Assembly (NCBI RefSeq): GCF_027257195.1
Contig: NZ_JAPDFS010000001.1
Location: 126,798-190,797, forward strand
Direction of reading: 5' to 3'
From: Halorubrum sp. F4
GTDB lineage: Archaea > Halobacteriota > Halobacteria > Halobacteriales > Haloferacaceae
Length of the DNA stretch: 64,000 nucleotides
Below are positions 15,483 to 26,173 of the stretch, in pieces (within the stretch, counting starts at the first letter, position 1; every line of letters starts with the position of its first letter). The position numbers and the translations under genes are program-made. The notes beneath the pieces are model-generated. The model was not told the origin of the DNA, searched no databases, and was given only the letters and a program-made list of their open reading frames with translations.

Positions 15483-16553
15483 ATGACCCGATCCGACGAC
15501 CCGGCTCGGTCCGACGGTGCAGACCGGCCCGACGATCCCACCCGACCCGACGATCCCGCTCGGTCGACGACCGGCGACACCGAGACGACCGTCTCTCGTC
15601 GTCGAGCCCTCCTGGCGGGGACCGCGGGGATCACGACCGTGGGGGCGGTCGGGTTGGCGTACACGGACGGTGGGACGCGCGAGGAGGCGACTGAGCCGGC
15701 ACCGCTCGAGTCGTTCGGTCCGGAGACCGGCTCCGACCTCGCGCTCATCGCCCATCGCGGATTTGCCGGCGAGAACCCGGAGAACACGGTCGCGGCGGTG
15801 GAGGCGGCCGCGGGCCGCGACGTCCCGGACGCTCGACGGGCCGACCTCGTCGAGGTCGACGCCGTCGCGACCGCCGACGGCGACGTGGTGGTCTTTCACG
15901 ACGACCGGCTCGCGGGACGCGCCGGCGGTGCCCTCGGACTCACCGACGCCGAGGGTCTCGTCCGCGAGACGGACACGGAGACCGTCACGAGCGCGGAGGT
16001 GCTCGGAAGCGGCGAGACGGTTCCGCTCCTCCGGGACCTGCTCGACGTGCTCCCCGCGGACGTGGGCGTGAACGTCGAGTTGAAGAACCCCGGACACGGG
16101 GACCTTCGACCCGACGAGAAGCTCCCGGAGGCGGAGTTGACCGAGCGCACGGCGGTCTGGCGGCCGTTCGTCGAGCGCGTGTGTTCGGTCCTCGACGACC
16201 ACGACAACGAGGTGCTCCTCTCGTCGTTTTACGAGGCCGCGCTGGCGGCGAGCCGCGAGGTCTCGTCGTATCCGGTCGCGCCGATCCTCTCCGAGTCGGT
16301 CGAGGACGGTCTCGCGATCGCCCGCGCGTACGACGCCGAGGCGATCCACCCGCCGATCGGACTGGTCGGAGGAACGCCCTTCTCGGGGACGGCGGACGAC
16401 GCGGGCGTCGACCTCGTGGAGACCGCCCACGCGGAGGACCGCGACGTGAACGTCTGGACGGTCGAGACGTGGTATCAGGCTCGGTGGCTCGCCGCGGTCG
16501 GCGTGGACGGGATCATCGCCGACTACGCGGGCCTGCTCGGCGGGTCGTCGTGA
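15483..16553 (+). CDS. Exported glycerophosphodiester phosphodiesterase
   Basis: A 356-residue TIM-barrel enzyme that hydrolyses glycerophosphodiesters to glycerol-3-phosphate and an alcohol. A twin-arginine signal is visible at residues 38-60 (SRRRALLAGTAG) after an acidic Asp/Pro-rich lead of about 35 residues. The GDPD motifs are AHRGFAGENPENT, VEVDAV and FHDDRLAG, followed by VNVELKNPG, giving the catalytic histidines and metal-binding Glu/Asp. TATATT is centred about 25 nt before the start. Placement just ahead of the ugp-type importer suggests it releases the importer's substrate outside the membrane. Confidence 0.93.
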   Translation: MTRSDDPARSDGADRPDDPTRPDDPARSTTGDTETTVSRRRALLAGTAGITTVGAVGLAYTDGGTREEATEPAPLESFGPETGSDLALIAHRGFAGENPENTVAAVEAAAGRDVPDARRADLVEVDAVATADGDVVVFHDDRLAGRAGGALGLTDAEGLVRETDTETVTSAEVLGSGETVPLLRDLLDVLPADVGVNVELKNPGHGDLRPDEKLPEAELTERTAVWRPFVERVCSVLDDHDNEVLLSSFYEAALAASREVSSYPVAPILSESVEDGLAIARAYDAEAIHPPIGLVGGTPFSGTADDAGVDLVETAHAEDRDVNVWTVETWYQARWLAAVGVDGIIADYAGLLGGSS

Positions 16554-16629
16554 GCGGACGGGCGGTCGTGAGATCGAACCGGGACGGAGCGATATATAGC
16601 GGTCCGTACGGCTCGAATCGGTCCGTAGA

Positions 16630-16650
16630 CCTCTTAGCAGAGGCTTTTAG
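16630..16650 (+). promoter_or_regulatory. Promoter of the ugp operon with small inverted repeat
   Basis: TTTTAG (16645-16650) is centred 27 nt before the ugpB start and is the likely TATA box. Directly upstream, CCTCT and AGAGG (16630-16643) form an inverted repeat around TAGC, occupying the BRE position where a phosphate- or carbon-responsive repressor could act. The regulator is unknown. Confidence 0.45.
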
Positions 16651-16674
16651 GTCGCTTTCGCCACCTTCGGTCGC

Positions 16675-18030
16675 ATGACGTCGAACAACGACTCGACGCG
16701 CGGGATCTCACGCCGAAACACGCTCGCCACGACCGGGGCGGCGCTGGGCGCGATGACCGGGCTGGCGGGATGTATGGGTGGAAGCGAGGGGAACGAGGCG
16801 CAGTTCTCGCCCATCGCCGACGAACTGACCGTCTGGCACGCCATGGGCGGCACCAACGGGGAGACGCTCGACGGGATCGCCGCCGGCTTCGAGGAGGAAC
16901 ACGGGATCGAGGCGAACATGGAGTTTCAGGACTCCTACGAGAACGTCCTGACGAACACGCTCGCGGCGTTCGACTCCGGAAACGTCTCCGACATGCTCCA
17001 GGTCGACAGCCTGTTCGCCCAACAGGTGCTGGACACGGACCAGGTTCGGCCGGTCGCGGAGATCCTCCCCGACGACTTCGACACTGACGTCTTCCTCGAC
17101 AACGTCGCGGAGTTCTTCACCGTCGACGGCGAGCTCGCCTCGCTTCCCTTCAACAACTCGAACGCGATCATGTACATCAACCGCGACGCGTTCGAGGAGG
17201 CGGGACTCGACCCGGACGACCCGCCGACCACGCTCGCGGAGGTGCGATCCGCCTCGGAGACGCTCGTCGACGAGGGCGTCACCCAGTACGGGATCACCTG
17301 GCCGAACCACGTCTGGTTCGTGGAGACGTGGTACGGCTTCGAGGGCGAGCTCATGACCGACGCCGAGAACGGCCACGCCGGCGACCCTTCGGAGTTCTAC
17401 ACGCCCGACGCCGTCCACGACCTCTACGAGTGGTGGAAGGGGATGGCCGACGACGGGCTCTACACCAACCCGGGGATCGAGGCGTGGGGCGAGGCGACCT
17501 CGCTCTTCATCGAGCAGGAGTCCGCGATGGTCCTCACGAGCACCGCGTCGGTCGCGGGACTGATCGCCGACTCGGAGGACTTCACCGTCGACGCGGCTCC
17601 GTATCCGTCCATCAGCGAAACCCGAGTGGGACCGGTCATCGGCGGCGCGTCCTTCTACGTTCCCGACGGGCTTCCCGAGGACCGGTACGAGGAGATCGGG
17701 CGGCTCCTCCAGTACATGGCCCAACCCGAAGTCCAGACGGAGTGGCACAAGGGATCGGGGTACTACCCGATCACGCAGCCATCCGTCGACTCGCTCCGCG
17801 AGGAGGGGTGGTTCGAGGAGAACCCGATGTACAACGTCGCGCTCGAGCAGCTCCAGAACGGCGACGCCTCCGACCCCGCCACGAAGCGGGCGCTCCTCGG
17901 TCCGGCCCGAAACGTCCAGACGGTGATCCAAGACAAGTCGGTCGACGTCGTCAACGCCGACGACGTCGGATCGGAGATCGAGACGATGAAGTCGGAGGTC
18001 GAGTCCGTGCTGACCGACTACTACGAGTGA
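16675..18030 (+). CDS. ugpB: ABC transporter substrate-binding lipoprotein, UgpB-like
   Basis: A 451-residue extracellular solute-binding protein of family 1. The signal has twin arginines (RGISRRNTLATTG) and a lipobox LAGC with C33 as the lipidated residue, so it is TAT-exported and membrane-anchored. Mature landmarks such as LTVWHAMGGTNGETLDGI, LASLPFNNSNAIMYINRDAF and GGASFYVPDGLPEDRYE match the glycerol-3-phosphate/sugar-binding group. First gene of a four-gene importer operon downstream of the phosphodiesterase; that context supports glycerol-3-phosphate or glycerophosphodiesters as substrate over maltose-type sugars. Confidence 0.92.
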   Translation: MTSNNDSTRGISRRNTLATTGAALGAMTGLAGCMGGSEGNEAQFSPIADELTVWHAMGGTNGETLDGIAAGFEEEHGIEANMEFQDSYENVLTNTLAAFDSGNVSDMLQVDSLFAQQVLDTDQVRPVAEILPDDFDTDVFLDNVAEFFTVDGELASLPFNNSNAIMYINRDAFEEAGLDPDDPPTTLAEVRSASETLVDEGVTQYGITWPNHVWFVETWYGFEGELMTDAENGHAGDPSEFYTPDAVHDLYEWWKGMADDGLYTNPGIEAWGEATSLFIEQESAMVLTSTASVAGLIADSEDFTVDAAPYPSISETRVGPVIGGASFYVPDGLPEDRYEEIGRLLQYMAQPEVQTEWHKGSGYYPITQPSVDSLREEGWFEENPMYNVALEQLQNGDASDPATKRALLGPARNVQTVIQDKSVDVVNADDVGSEIETMKSEVESVLTDYYE

Positions 18031-18048
18031 TCGAGGTCGACGGGTCAG

Positions 18049-18933
18049 ATGTCCACACGAGAGATATTCGACGGACGACTGGAGGCGGCCCTGCTTTTAG
18101 CGCCGACGCTCCTGGTCTCGGTCGTCTTCCTCTACTATCCGACTGCACTCGCGTTCCGAACCAGCCTCTTCGATGCCGGCTTCGGCCGGGCCGAGGAGTT
18201 CGTCGGCCTCGAGAACTACCTGACGCTTCTGGAAAGCTCGGCGTATCACCGGAGCGTCGCGATCTCCGTCCTCTTCGCGGCGCTCGTGGTCGTCGGAACG
18301 ATCACGGTCTCGCTGTACCTGACGTTCCTCATCCACGAGGTCGACGACGGACAGGGCTGGTATCTGATCTCCGTGATCTGGCCGTACGCCCTTCCTCCCG
18401 CAGTCGCCGCGCTCGTGTTCCTCTTCATCCTCCACCCGACGCTCGGCGTTCTCACGGGGCCGATCGAGGCGGTAGGGTTCGACGTCGACTGGTTCAACGA
18501 CGGCCCGCAGGCGTTCCTCGTCGTCCTTCTCGTGGCGATCTGGAAACAGATCGGGTACAACGTGATCTTCATGATCGCGGCGATGAAGGACGTCCCGGAC
18601 GCGCTCACGGAGACCGCCGAACTCGACGGGGTCGGTCGGTTGCGTCGACTCGTCTCGGTGTACGTTCCGATCATGACTCCGACGCTGTTCTTCCTCGTGA
18701 TCATCAACACGATCTACGCGTTCTTCGGCACGTTCGCGTTCGTCGACCTGCTGACGAGCGGCGGTCCCGCGAACGCGACGAACGTCCTGATCTTCGACCT
18801 CTACCGCGAGGGGTTCTCCTTCTTCAACTTCGGGGTCGCCTCGACGAAGTCCGTCGTGTTGTTCCTCGTCGTTGCCGTCCTGATGGTGATACAGTTCAGA
18901 CTGACCGAGGAGTACTCCTACTACGGAGCGTGA
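18049..18933 (+). CDS. ugpA: ABC transporter permease, UgpA-like
   Basis: A 294-residue membrane protein with about six transmembrane segments (the first is ALLLAPTLLVSVVFLYYPTA). The EAA loop that docks to the ATPase is ETAELDGVGRLRRLVSVYVP near residues 183-205. It starts 18 bp after ugpB and ends 1 bp before ugpE. It is the MalF/UgpA-type half of the permease pair for the importer. Confidence 0.93.
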   Translation: MSTREIFDGRLEAALLLAPTLLVSVVFLYYPTALAFRTSLFDAGFGRAEEFVGLENYLTLLESSAYHRSVAISVLFAALVVVGTITVSLYLTFLIHEVDDGQGWYLISVIWPYALPPAVAALVFLFILHPTLGVLTGPIEAVGFDVDWFNDGPQAFLVVLLVAIWKQIGYNVIFMIAAMKDVPDALTETAELDGVGRLRRLVSVYVPIMTPTLFFLVIINTIYAFFGTFAFVDLLTSGGPANATNVLIFDLYREGFSFFNFGVASTKSVVLFLVVAVLMVIQFRLTEEYSYYGA

Positions 18934-18934
18934 A

Positions 18935-19843
18935 ATGACGAACGCGATCCAGTACACGAAACGACGGTTCGAGGCGTTGAAGGGGGCGATAGCTGGTGAT
19001 GACGAGGACGAACCGCTGGCGGTGATCGGACGCGAGGAGAGCGTCAGCGTCCACCTCCAGCTCTGGCTTCTGGTCGGGATGGTGGTGTTCCCGATCCTCG
19101 TCGCGGTCGTCGTGAGCACCAAACAGCAGGGGATCGTGACGAGCCTCCCCGACCTGATCCCCGGAACGTACGCGGTGGAGAACTACCGGGAGGCGATCGT
19201 CGACTACGGGTTCGGCCGGTTCATGTGGAACTCGCTCCTGATGTCCGTCGTGGTCGTCGTCGGAAAGCTCGTGATCTCCGTGTTCGCCGCGATGGCGATC
19301 GTCTACTACCGGGTCCCGTACAAGGACCTCGTCTTCCTGTTCGTGCTGTTCACGCTGTTGTTGCCGGTTCCGGTTCGGTTCATCCCGCTGTTCCAGCTGA
19401 TCAACGACCTCGGCTGGGGCAACAGCCTGCTCGCGATCACGGTCCCGTATCTCGCGAGCGCGACGACCGTCTTCATCCTGCGACAGCACTTCCTTTCGAT
19501 CCCGAACTCGATCGTCGAGACCGCCAAACTCGACGGCGTCGGACCGGTGAAGTTCACGCTCCAGGTGTTGATACCGATGTCGAGGGGCGTCCTCGTCGGC
19601 GTCTCGATCATCATGTTCGTCTACGCCTGGAACCAGTACCTCTGGCCGCTGGTGATCATCGACTCCGAGGCGAACCAGGTCGCACAGGTCGGCTTACAGC
19701 TGCTTCAGGGCGACGTTCAGGGAGGACAGCTCTCCTGGTCGCTCGTGATGGCCGGTTCGGTGTTGACGCTTCTCCCCCCGCTGGCGCTCATGATCCTCTT
19801 CCGGAAACCGCTCCTGGAGACGTTCGCGATCCAACAGAAATGA
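18935..19843 (+). CDS. ugpE: ABC transporter permease, UgpE-like
   Basis: A 302-residue permease with about six membrane segments (the first is LWLLVGMVVFPILVAVVV). The EAA motif reads ETAKLDGVGPVKFTLQVLIP near residue 190. A charged N-terminal extension of about 45 residues precedes the first segment. It lies directly after ugpA and 19 bp before the ATPase gene. It is the MalG/UgpE-type partner of UgpA. Confidence 0.93.
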   Translation: MTNAIQYTKRRFEALKGAIAGDDEDEPLAVIGREESVSVHLQLWLLVGMVVFPILVAVVVSTKQQGIVTSLPDLIPGTYAVENYREAIVDYGFGRFMWNSLLMSVVVVVGKLVISVFAAMAIVYYRVPYKDLVFLFVLFTLLLPVPVRFIPLFQLINDLGWGNSLLAITVPYLASATTVFILRQHFLSIPNSIVETAKLDGVGPVKFTLQVLIPMSRGVLVGVSIIMFVYAWNQYLWPLVIIDSEANQVAQVGLQLLQGDVQGGQLSWSLVMAGSVLTLLPPLALMILFRKPLLETFAIQQK

Positions 19844-19862
19844 ACCACGACATCCAGATGAT

Positions 19863-21050
<1,188 letters not shown>

Positions 21051-21058
21051 ATCCCGTC

Positions 21059-22210
21059 TCAGATCGGGAAGACGTCCTCGGCGGTCCGATCGTCGTCCTC
21101 GCCCGATCCGTCCCTCACCGTCAGATCGTCGAGTTCCGCGCGCAGTCGGGACTCGTCCATTCCCTCGCCGATGAGCACGAGTCGCGTTCGGCGGTCGTCG
21201 TCGGGGTCCCACTCGCCGATGGGTCCGGCCTGGACCGACGGCCCGGCCTGGCTCACGCCGATCACCTCGTCGGTGCCCGCGACGGCGACGAACCCCTTCG
21301 CGCGGATCACGGAACCGTCCCAGTCGTCGAGCCAGTCCGCGAACGCCCTCGGCGCGAAGGGGTCGTCGTCGCGGTAAACGAACGAGTCGACGCCGTGGGC
21401 GGCCGCCGCGCCCTCGGCGTGGTCGTGGGTGTGGTCGTGCCCGTTCTCGGCGTGGTCGTGACTCGGATCGTCGCCCTCGCTCTCGGCGATGGCGCGCTTC
21501 CAGCCCGCCGAGCGTTTCGCCTGCTCGAAGTCGAACGAGCCCGTGTCGAGCACCCGTTCGGGGTCGACCGACGAGTAGGTCGTCCGGATCCGCTCGGCTC
21601 GTGGGCCGAGCCGCTCGGCCACCGACTCGATCCGATCCAACACGTCGTCGGGAACCATGTCGGTCTTGTTCAACAGTAGGACGTCACAGAACTCGATCCC
21701 CTCGACGAGCACGTCCGCGAGGGGACGCTCCGCCCCTGCACCGGCGTTCGCGCCGCCCGGCAGGTCCTCGCCCGCGTCGAACTCCTTCCAGAAGCCGTAC
21801 GTGTCGAGGACGGTCACCATCGTGTCCAGCCTGAACCGCTCCGTGGGGTCGATATCCGCGCCCTCGGTCCCCTCGAGGAACGCCCGCGCGATCGGGACGG
21901 GCTCGGAGATCCCCGAGGACTCGACGAGGAGGTAATCGAAGTCCCGGGAGTCCGCGAGCGCGGTCGCCTCGGTCAACAGGTCGTCCTGGAGCCGACAGCA
22001 GATACACCCGTTCGAGAGATCGATCACGCCCTCCTCGTCGTTTTCGCGCGCGATCAGCTCCGCGTCGACGTTCACCTCGCCCATGTCGTTGAGGATCACC
22101 GCGATCCGTCGGTCACCCGGGTTCTCCAACAGGTGGTTCACCAACGTCGTCTTCCCGGCGCCGAGATATCCGCTGAGGACGGTGACGGGGATCCGATCGT
22201 CGCGTGTCAT
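21059..22210 (-). CDS. CobW/COG0523-family GTPase, putative zinc metallochaperone
   Basis: A 383-residue GTP-binding protein. The P-loop is GYLGAGKT (residues 14-21), the metal-binding motif GCICC (C69, C71, C72), the switch region ESSGISEP, and the guanine-specificity motif NKTD. A histidine-rich stretch ([17 protein letters not shown]) near residues 250-270 separates the GTPase from the CobW C-terminal domain. This combination is typical of the zinc-handling branch rather than cobalamin synthesis. A Zn/Mn ABC importer is encoded about 20 kb away, but no regulatory link is visible. The upstream region has an AT-rich TTGATTATG. Confidence 0.92.
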   Translation of the reverse strand: MTRDDRIPVTVLSGYLGAGKTTLVNHLLENPGDRRIAVILNDMGEVNVDAELIARENDEEGVIDLSNGCICCRLQDDLLTEATALADSRDFDYLLVESSGISEPVPIARAFLEGTEGADIDPTERFRLDTMVTVLDTYGFWKEFDAGEDLPGGANAGAGAERPLADVLVEGIEFCDVLLLNKTDMVPDDVLDRIESVAERLGPRAERIRTTYSSVDPERVLDTGSFDFEQAKRSAGWKRAIAESEGDDPSHDHAENGHDHTHDHAEGAAAAHGVDSFVYRDDDPFAPRAFADWLDDWDGSVIRAKGFVAVAGTDEVIGVSQAGPSVQAGPIGEWDPDDDRRTRLVLIGEGMDESRLRAELDDLTVRDGSGEDDDRTAEDVFPI

Positions 22211-22360
22211 GCGTACACATAATCAATCGTGCCGACGGTATGAAACGATCGATCGGCCGGATCCTCTCCGGCTGATCCCCGAAAACGTCCCTCCGAATAC
22301 CGGCGGAGAGCGGCGGTTGTGAGACGTTTATCCGTCTCTATCGGCTAGGTCACACACCGA

Positions 22361-23020
22361 ATGGTCTCCCCGTTCGACGTGTTGGATCTCGACGAGGACG
22401 CGGACGACGCCGACGTCGAACGGGCCTACCGCGAGCGGGTGAAGGAGGCACACCCGGACACGGGCGGCTCGATCGAGGAGTTCCAGCTCGTCAGGCGTGC
22501 CTACCGGGAACTCTCCGAGCGCGACCTGAACGGCACGGGAACGACCGGATCCGACGACGACCCCGCCGACATCGACATCACGGAGGGGGACGGAACCGGA
22601 TCGATCCGCGTGGAGTTCCTCGACTACGAGGCGGTCGCCGACCGCGGGTGGGACCTCGCTGACGGCGACCTCTTCGCGAAGGCGGCCGACGCCGACCTCG
22701 CTCCGACGGATCACGGTCGCCTCCTCGTCGAACCCGACGAGAGCCTGCTCGAGGCCGCCGAGAACCGCGGGTTCTCCTGGCCGTTCTCGTGTCGTGGCGG
22801 CGCGTGCGCGAACTGCGCCGTCTACCTCGTCGAGGGCGAGCTCTCCCAGCCCGCGAACCACATCCTCTCGGAGGAACACGCCGAGCGCGGCTTCCGGCTC
22901 TCGTGTAACGGCTATCCGCTCTCCGACGAGCTGAAGGTCGTCTTCAACGTCAAACACCTCCCCGAACTCGACGAGTTACGACTGCCGCCCGGGCCGTTCC
23001 GACGGGCGAGATCGGAGTGA
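22361..23020 (+). CDS. J-domain / 2Fe-2S ferredoxin fusion
   Basis: A 219-residue two-domain protein. Residues 1-55 form a DnaJ-type J domain with HPD at 31-33. After an acidic linker, residues about 80-205 are a plant/halobacterial-type ferredoxin with cluster ligands C144, C149, C152 and C182 (CRGGACANC). The C-terminal tail has KHLPELDELRLPPGPFRR. The ferredoxin half would carry one electron per 2Fe-2S cluster; the J domain could recruit DnaK for cluster loading, which is inference. TTTATC is centred 31 nt before the ATG. It is a single gene. Confidence 0.9.
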   Translation: MVSPFDVLDLDEDADDADVERAYRERVKEAHPDTGGSIEEFQLVRRAYRELSERDLNGTGTTGSDDDPADIDITEGDGTGSIRVEFLDYEAVADRGWDLADGDLFAKAADADLAPTDHGRLLVEPDESLLEAAENRGFSWPFSCRGGACANCAVYLVEGELSQPANHILSEEHAERGFRLSCNGYPLSDELKVVFNVKHLPELDELRLPPGPFRRARSE

Positions 23021-23080
23021 GAAGGCGACCGACGGCCTCGGATCGAGATGCGAACCGACGAGGGAACGGCGCGGTCGATT

Positions 23081-25330
23081 CTAGAACTGCTCGGCGATGG
23101 CGGCGACGACGGCGTCCTCGACCGCGTCACGCTCACCGGAGAGGAAGCCGATCTTCCCCTCGCGGAGCCCGGCGGTCGCGACGTCCGCGGCCGGAGCGAT
23201 CTCGTCCGCCCGGGCGGCAACCTCCCTGACCGACAGGTCCGCGGTCGACCGGACGTACAGCTCGTCGGTGCCGATGCCGACCGTGGCGAACGGGTCGCCG
23301 TTCGCGTGTCGGCGGTGGAGGTCGTCGAGCAGCAGCGGCGTCGGCGGGAAGTCGAACCGGTGGGTGTACTCGTCGGTGTCGAGCAGCGCGAACTCGACCC
23401 CGTCGACGGACTCGCTGACGACGTTGGCGCTCGCGGTCTCGATCTCGGTCTCGAGCTTCTCGCGGAACTGCTCGGAGACGTGTGCGGCGAGGTCACCGCC
23501 GTCCTCGAACAGCAGGTCGGCGATGAGTTCGCGCTTGTCCTGGTACGACTGGTAGTACGCCTCGAGCGCCACCGCCTCGCGAAGCTCCGCGATCCGCTCG
23601 CGGTCGTAGCCGGCGTCGCGGGCGAGGTCGACGTACCGGTCCGGCGTGTCACTCCAGTAGCTCACGGCGGGCAGGTGAACGAGCTCCGACCGAACCTCGT
23701 CGTTGACCGCCGACGCGAGCGACGCGACGAGCGCGCCCGTCGAGAGGTCGTCGTCGACCTCGGCGAGCTCCGGCGACACGAGCGTGTCGACCCGCTCTCG
23801 CGTTTCGGGGTCCGCGACCGCGGCGTCGACGACGACGGCCTCCACGCCGTAGACGGACAGGAGGTCGAGCCCGTCCTCGGACTCGACGGTCGATCCGGTG
23901 CCGACGAGCAGGAACAGCGGGAGCTTCTCGTCGTGCCGGTCGCGGTCCTGAAGCATGCGGGTGACGTCGTTCGTCGCCGCGTCCATGTCGTAGACCGGCT
24001 CCTCGGTCGGTCGACGGGTGAAGTAGTGGTACTCCGCGTCGCTCTTCGCGTGCTCGTCGCGGATGAGCGGGAGCACGGCGCGTTCCACCGCGGCGCCGGC
24101 GACGTAGCCGTCGGCGGTCGCGGGGTGACGCACCACGATGGGGCGCGACTCGAGGACCGCACGGCGGACGGCCTCCGCGGCGTCAAGCAGCCCCTCGCCG
24201 AGCTCGGCGACCGCCCCGTCGCCGGCGAGCGGCTGAAGTCCCTCGGGGCGGGCCTTCGCGGCCAGCGCCTCGGCGAGCCGGCGACGGACCGTCTCGGCGT
24301 CCTCCCCGTCGAGAATCACGAGCGCCTCCGTCTCCACCTGGATGTCGCCGCGGCGGCGCTCGACCTCGCCGTCGATCCGGATCGCGTCGCCGACCTCGAC
24401 CTCGGGATACGCCCGAACGCCGGGCTCGACGAACGCGGCCGCGTCGACGACGCCGGTCGCGTCGCGAAGCTCGAAGATGGTCGGTCCGCCCGTCTGGTGC
24501 GTGCTCACGACCTCGCCCTCCAGTCGGACCGTCTCGCCGACGCGGTCCGGGAGCGTCTCGACGTCGACGCGCTCGTACTCCGCGTCCGGTGCCGACTCCG
24601 CCTCGGATTCCGCGTTCACGTCGTCTCTCACGTTCTCGCTCGCGTCGCTCGCGTCGGCGACCCCCTCGACGACCGTCTCGTCGGTGGGCGTCTCGTCCGC
24701 GGTCGTTCCCGCTTCGACCGTCCCGTCGGTGTCCGCCTCCGAGCGTCCGCTCGATCGGTCCGAGTCGCCCGCGGCTTCCGACGCGTCGGACGCCGCGGAG
24801 CGTTCATTTCCCGCGACGTCCTCGGTCGAGGCCGGCGTGTTCGCCGCGTCCGCGTCCTCGCTGTCCGCGTCGTCGTCAGCATCCTCGCTGCCTGCGTCGT
24901 CGCTGTCCGCGTTCTCGGCTTCCCCTCCGTCCGCGCCCTCGTCCTCGTCGGGCACGTACTCGGTCTCGCCGTCCTGAACGAGCGCCCCGCGGAACTCGCG
25001 GTCGGCCTGGCGGATCGACCACGAGAGGTCGATGTTGCCGTTGTCCCGGACGCCTTTCACCTGGACGAACACGTCGTCGCCCGGCTCCCACTCGAGGCTG
25101 TCGAGCCGTCTGTCGAGCTCCGAGCGGTGGAGCAGTCCCGTGACGCCGGGCGCGAGATCGATGAACACGCCGAACTCGGCGTAGCCGTCGACGACGCCGC
25201 GGTAGAAGCGGTTCGCGACGAGCCCATCGGGGCTGTCGCCCCGGAAGTCGAAGACCACGTCCTCCTGGTGTGAGCGGCAGATACGACCGCCGCCGTCGAC
25301 GTCGACGCCACAGATGATACAGGATCCCAT
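23081..25330 (-). CDS. S1-OB-DHH (RecJ-like) protein with degenerate catalytic motifs
   Basis: A 749-residue protein. It has an N-terminal zinc ribbon-like segment (C4, C7, C18, H21), then an S1 RNA-binding domain (about 38-110, GVFIDLAPGVTGLLHRSELD), a long Asp/Glu/Ala linker (about 125-240), an OB fold (about 255-345) and a C-terminal DHH/RecJ-type phosphoesterase domain. In the DHH domain the first motif reads RHPATADG where active relatives have D-x-D-x-DG, and the DHH site appears to read VVDAAVADPE. The nuclease is therefore probably inactive, like Cdc45 or the inactive archaeal RecJ homologues that serve as replication scaffolds. CTAAAAC is centred 28 nt upstream of the start. Confidence 0.8.
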   Translation of the reverse strand: MGSCIICGVDVDGGGRICRSHQEDVVFDFRGDSPDGLVANRFYRGVVDGYAEFGVFIDLAPGVTGLLHRSELDRRLDSLEWEPGDDVFVQVKGVRDNGNIDLSWSIRQADREFRGALVQDGETEYVPDEDEGADGGEAENADSDDAGSEDADDDADSEDADAANTPASTEDVAGNERSAASDASEAAGDSDRSSGRSEADTDGTVEAGTTADETPTDETVVEGVADASDASENVRDDVNAESEAESAPDAEYERVDVETLPDRVGETVRLEGEVVSTHQTGGPTIFELRDATGVVDAAAFVEPGVRAYPEVEVGDAIRIDGEVERRRGDIQVETEALVILDGEDAETVRRRLAEALAAKARPEGLQPLAGDGAVAELGEGLLDAAEAVRRAVLESRPIVVRHPATADGYVAGAAVERAVLPLIRDEHAKSDAEYHYFTRRPTEEPVYDMDAATNDVTRMLQDRDRHDEKLPLFLLVGTGSTVESEDGLDLLSVYGVEAVVVDAAVADPETRERVDTLVSPELAEVDDDLSTGALVASLASAVNDEVRSELVHLPAVSYWSDTPDRYVDLARDAGYDRERIAELREAVALEAYYQSYQDKRELIADLLFEDGGDLAAHVSEQFREKLETEIETASANVVSESVDGVEFALLDTDEYTHRFDFPPTPLLLDDLHRRHANGDPFATVGIGTDELYVRSTADLSVREVAARADEIAPAADVATAGLREGKIGFLSGERDAVEDAVVAAIAEQF

Positions 25331-25426
25331 TTGAGTCTCTCGAGTGGCTCACGCCTAAAACGGTTGTCGAAAGTCGTCCGGAGGGCGATCGGTGGCATCC
25401 GCCACGGGGACGGGTCAGCCGTCGAA

Positions 25427-26044
25427 TCAGCCGGCGAAGAGCGTCCGCACCGCGGCCACGACGCGATAGCCGATCCCGTATCCGAACACGGCCGCCGGGA
25501 TCCCGGCGAGAACCGTCCGGAACGGCGTCGTTCCGTGAACGACCCGGAACCCGACCAACAACAGCAGCGTCGCGTATCCGCCACAGACGACTCGAAGCGC
25601 CGGGACTGCCGCCCCCGCGAGCGCCATCGGCGCGCTCGCGTACGCGACCACCTGCACCGTCTCGCTCACGCCGCCGCGGTCGCGAAAGGAGACCCCGCCG
25701 TGGAACTCCAGACTGGCGATCACGAGCGACACCGTCGCCAGCGCGGCGGTCAGATGGAGCCCGACCGGGGCCGCGAGCGCCGTGACGAGCAGGACCACGA
25801 CGGCCGCGGAGAGGACGAAACTCTCGGCGATCGACGGCACCACGGTCGGCTCGGTCGCGATCCAGCCGAGGACGAAGACGGCGGCGACGGCCGCGGCGAA
25901 CGTCAATCCCGGGGCCTGATCGCCCGGAGCGACGCCGTTCGCGAAGAAGCGCCGCGGCCGGATCAGCACCTCGATCCAGGCGCGAGCGAGCCCACGAAGG
26001 CCGCGGTCCCGTCCGCCCTCCGGGTTCTCGGTCCACGAGTTCAC
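25427..26044 (-). CDS. Yip1-domain membrane protein
   Basis: A 205-residue integral membrane protein with five predicted hydrophobic segments after a short cytoplasmic lead containing RAWIEVLIRPRRFFANG, the motif typical of prokaryotic Yip1-family proteins. The start is a GTG at 26044, with a TTATTC element about 28 nt upstream. The role is unknown; Yip1 proteins are linked to membrane organisation. It does not appear to share an operon with its neighbours. Confidence 0.8.
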   Translation of the reverse strand: MNSWTENPEGGRDRGLRGLARAWIEVLIRPRRFFANGVAPGDQAPGLTFAAAVAAVFVLGWIATEPTVVPSIAESFVLSAAVVVLLVTALAAPVGLHLTAALATVSLVIASLEFHGGVSFRDRGGVSETVQVVAYASAPMALAGAAVPALRVVCGGYATLLLLVGFRVVHGTTPFRTVLAGIPAAVFGYGIGYRVVAAVRTLFAG

Positions 26045-26173
26045 GCCGGACGATACGGGACGCCCGAATAACGGGGTTCCGGTTCGAGACGGGACGCCCG
26101 CGTGGATCCGCGTTATCCGGACTGATAGTCGGCGGAAAAACCCTTATATCGCTCGCGGCGGAGCGGGAGACGA

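Noticed and set aside
21059-22210. Assignment of the CobW-family GTPase to cobalamin synthesis
   Set aside because: No cob/cbi genes are nearby, and the His-rich loop plus GCICC favours zinc handling.
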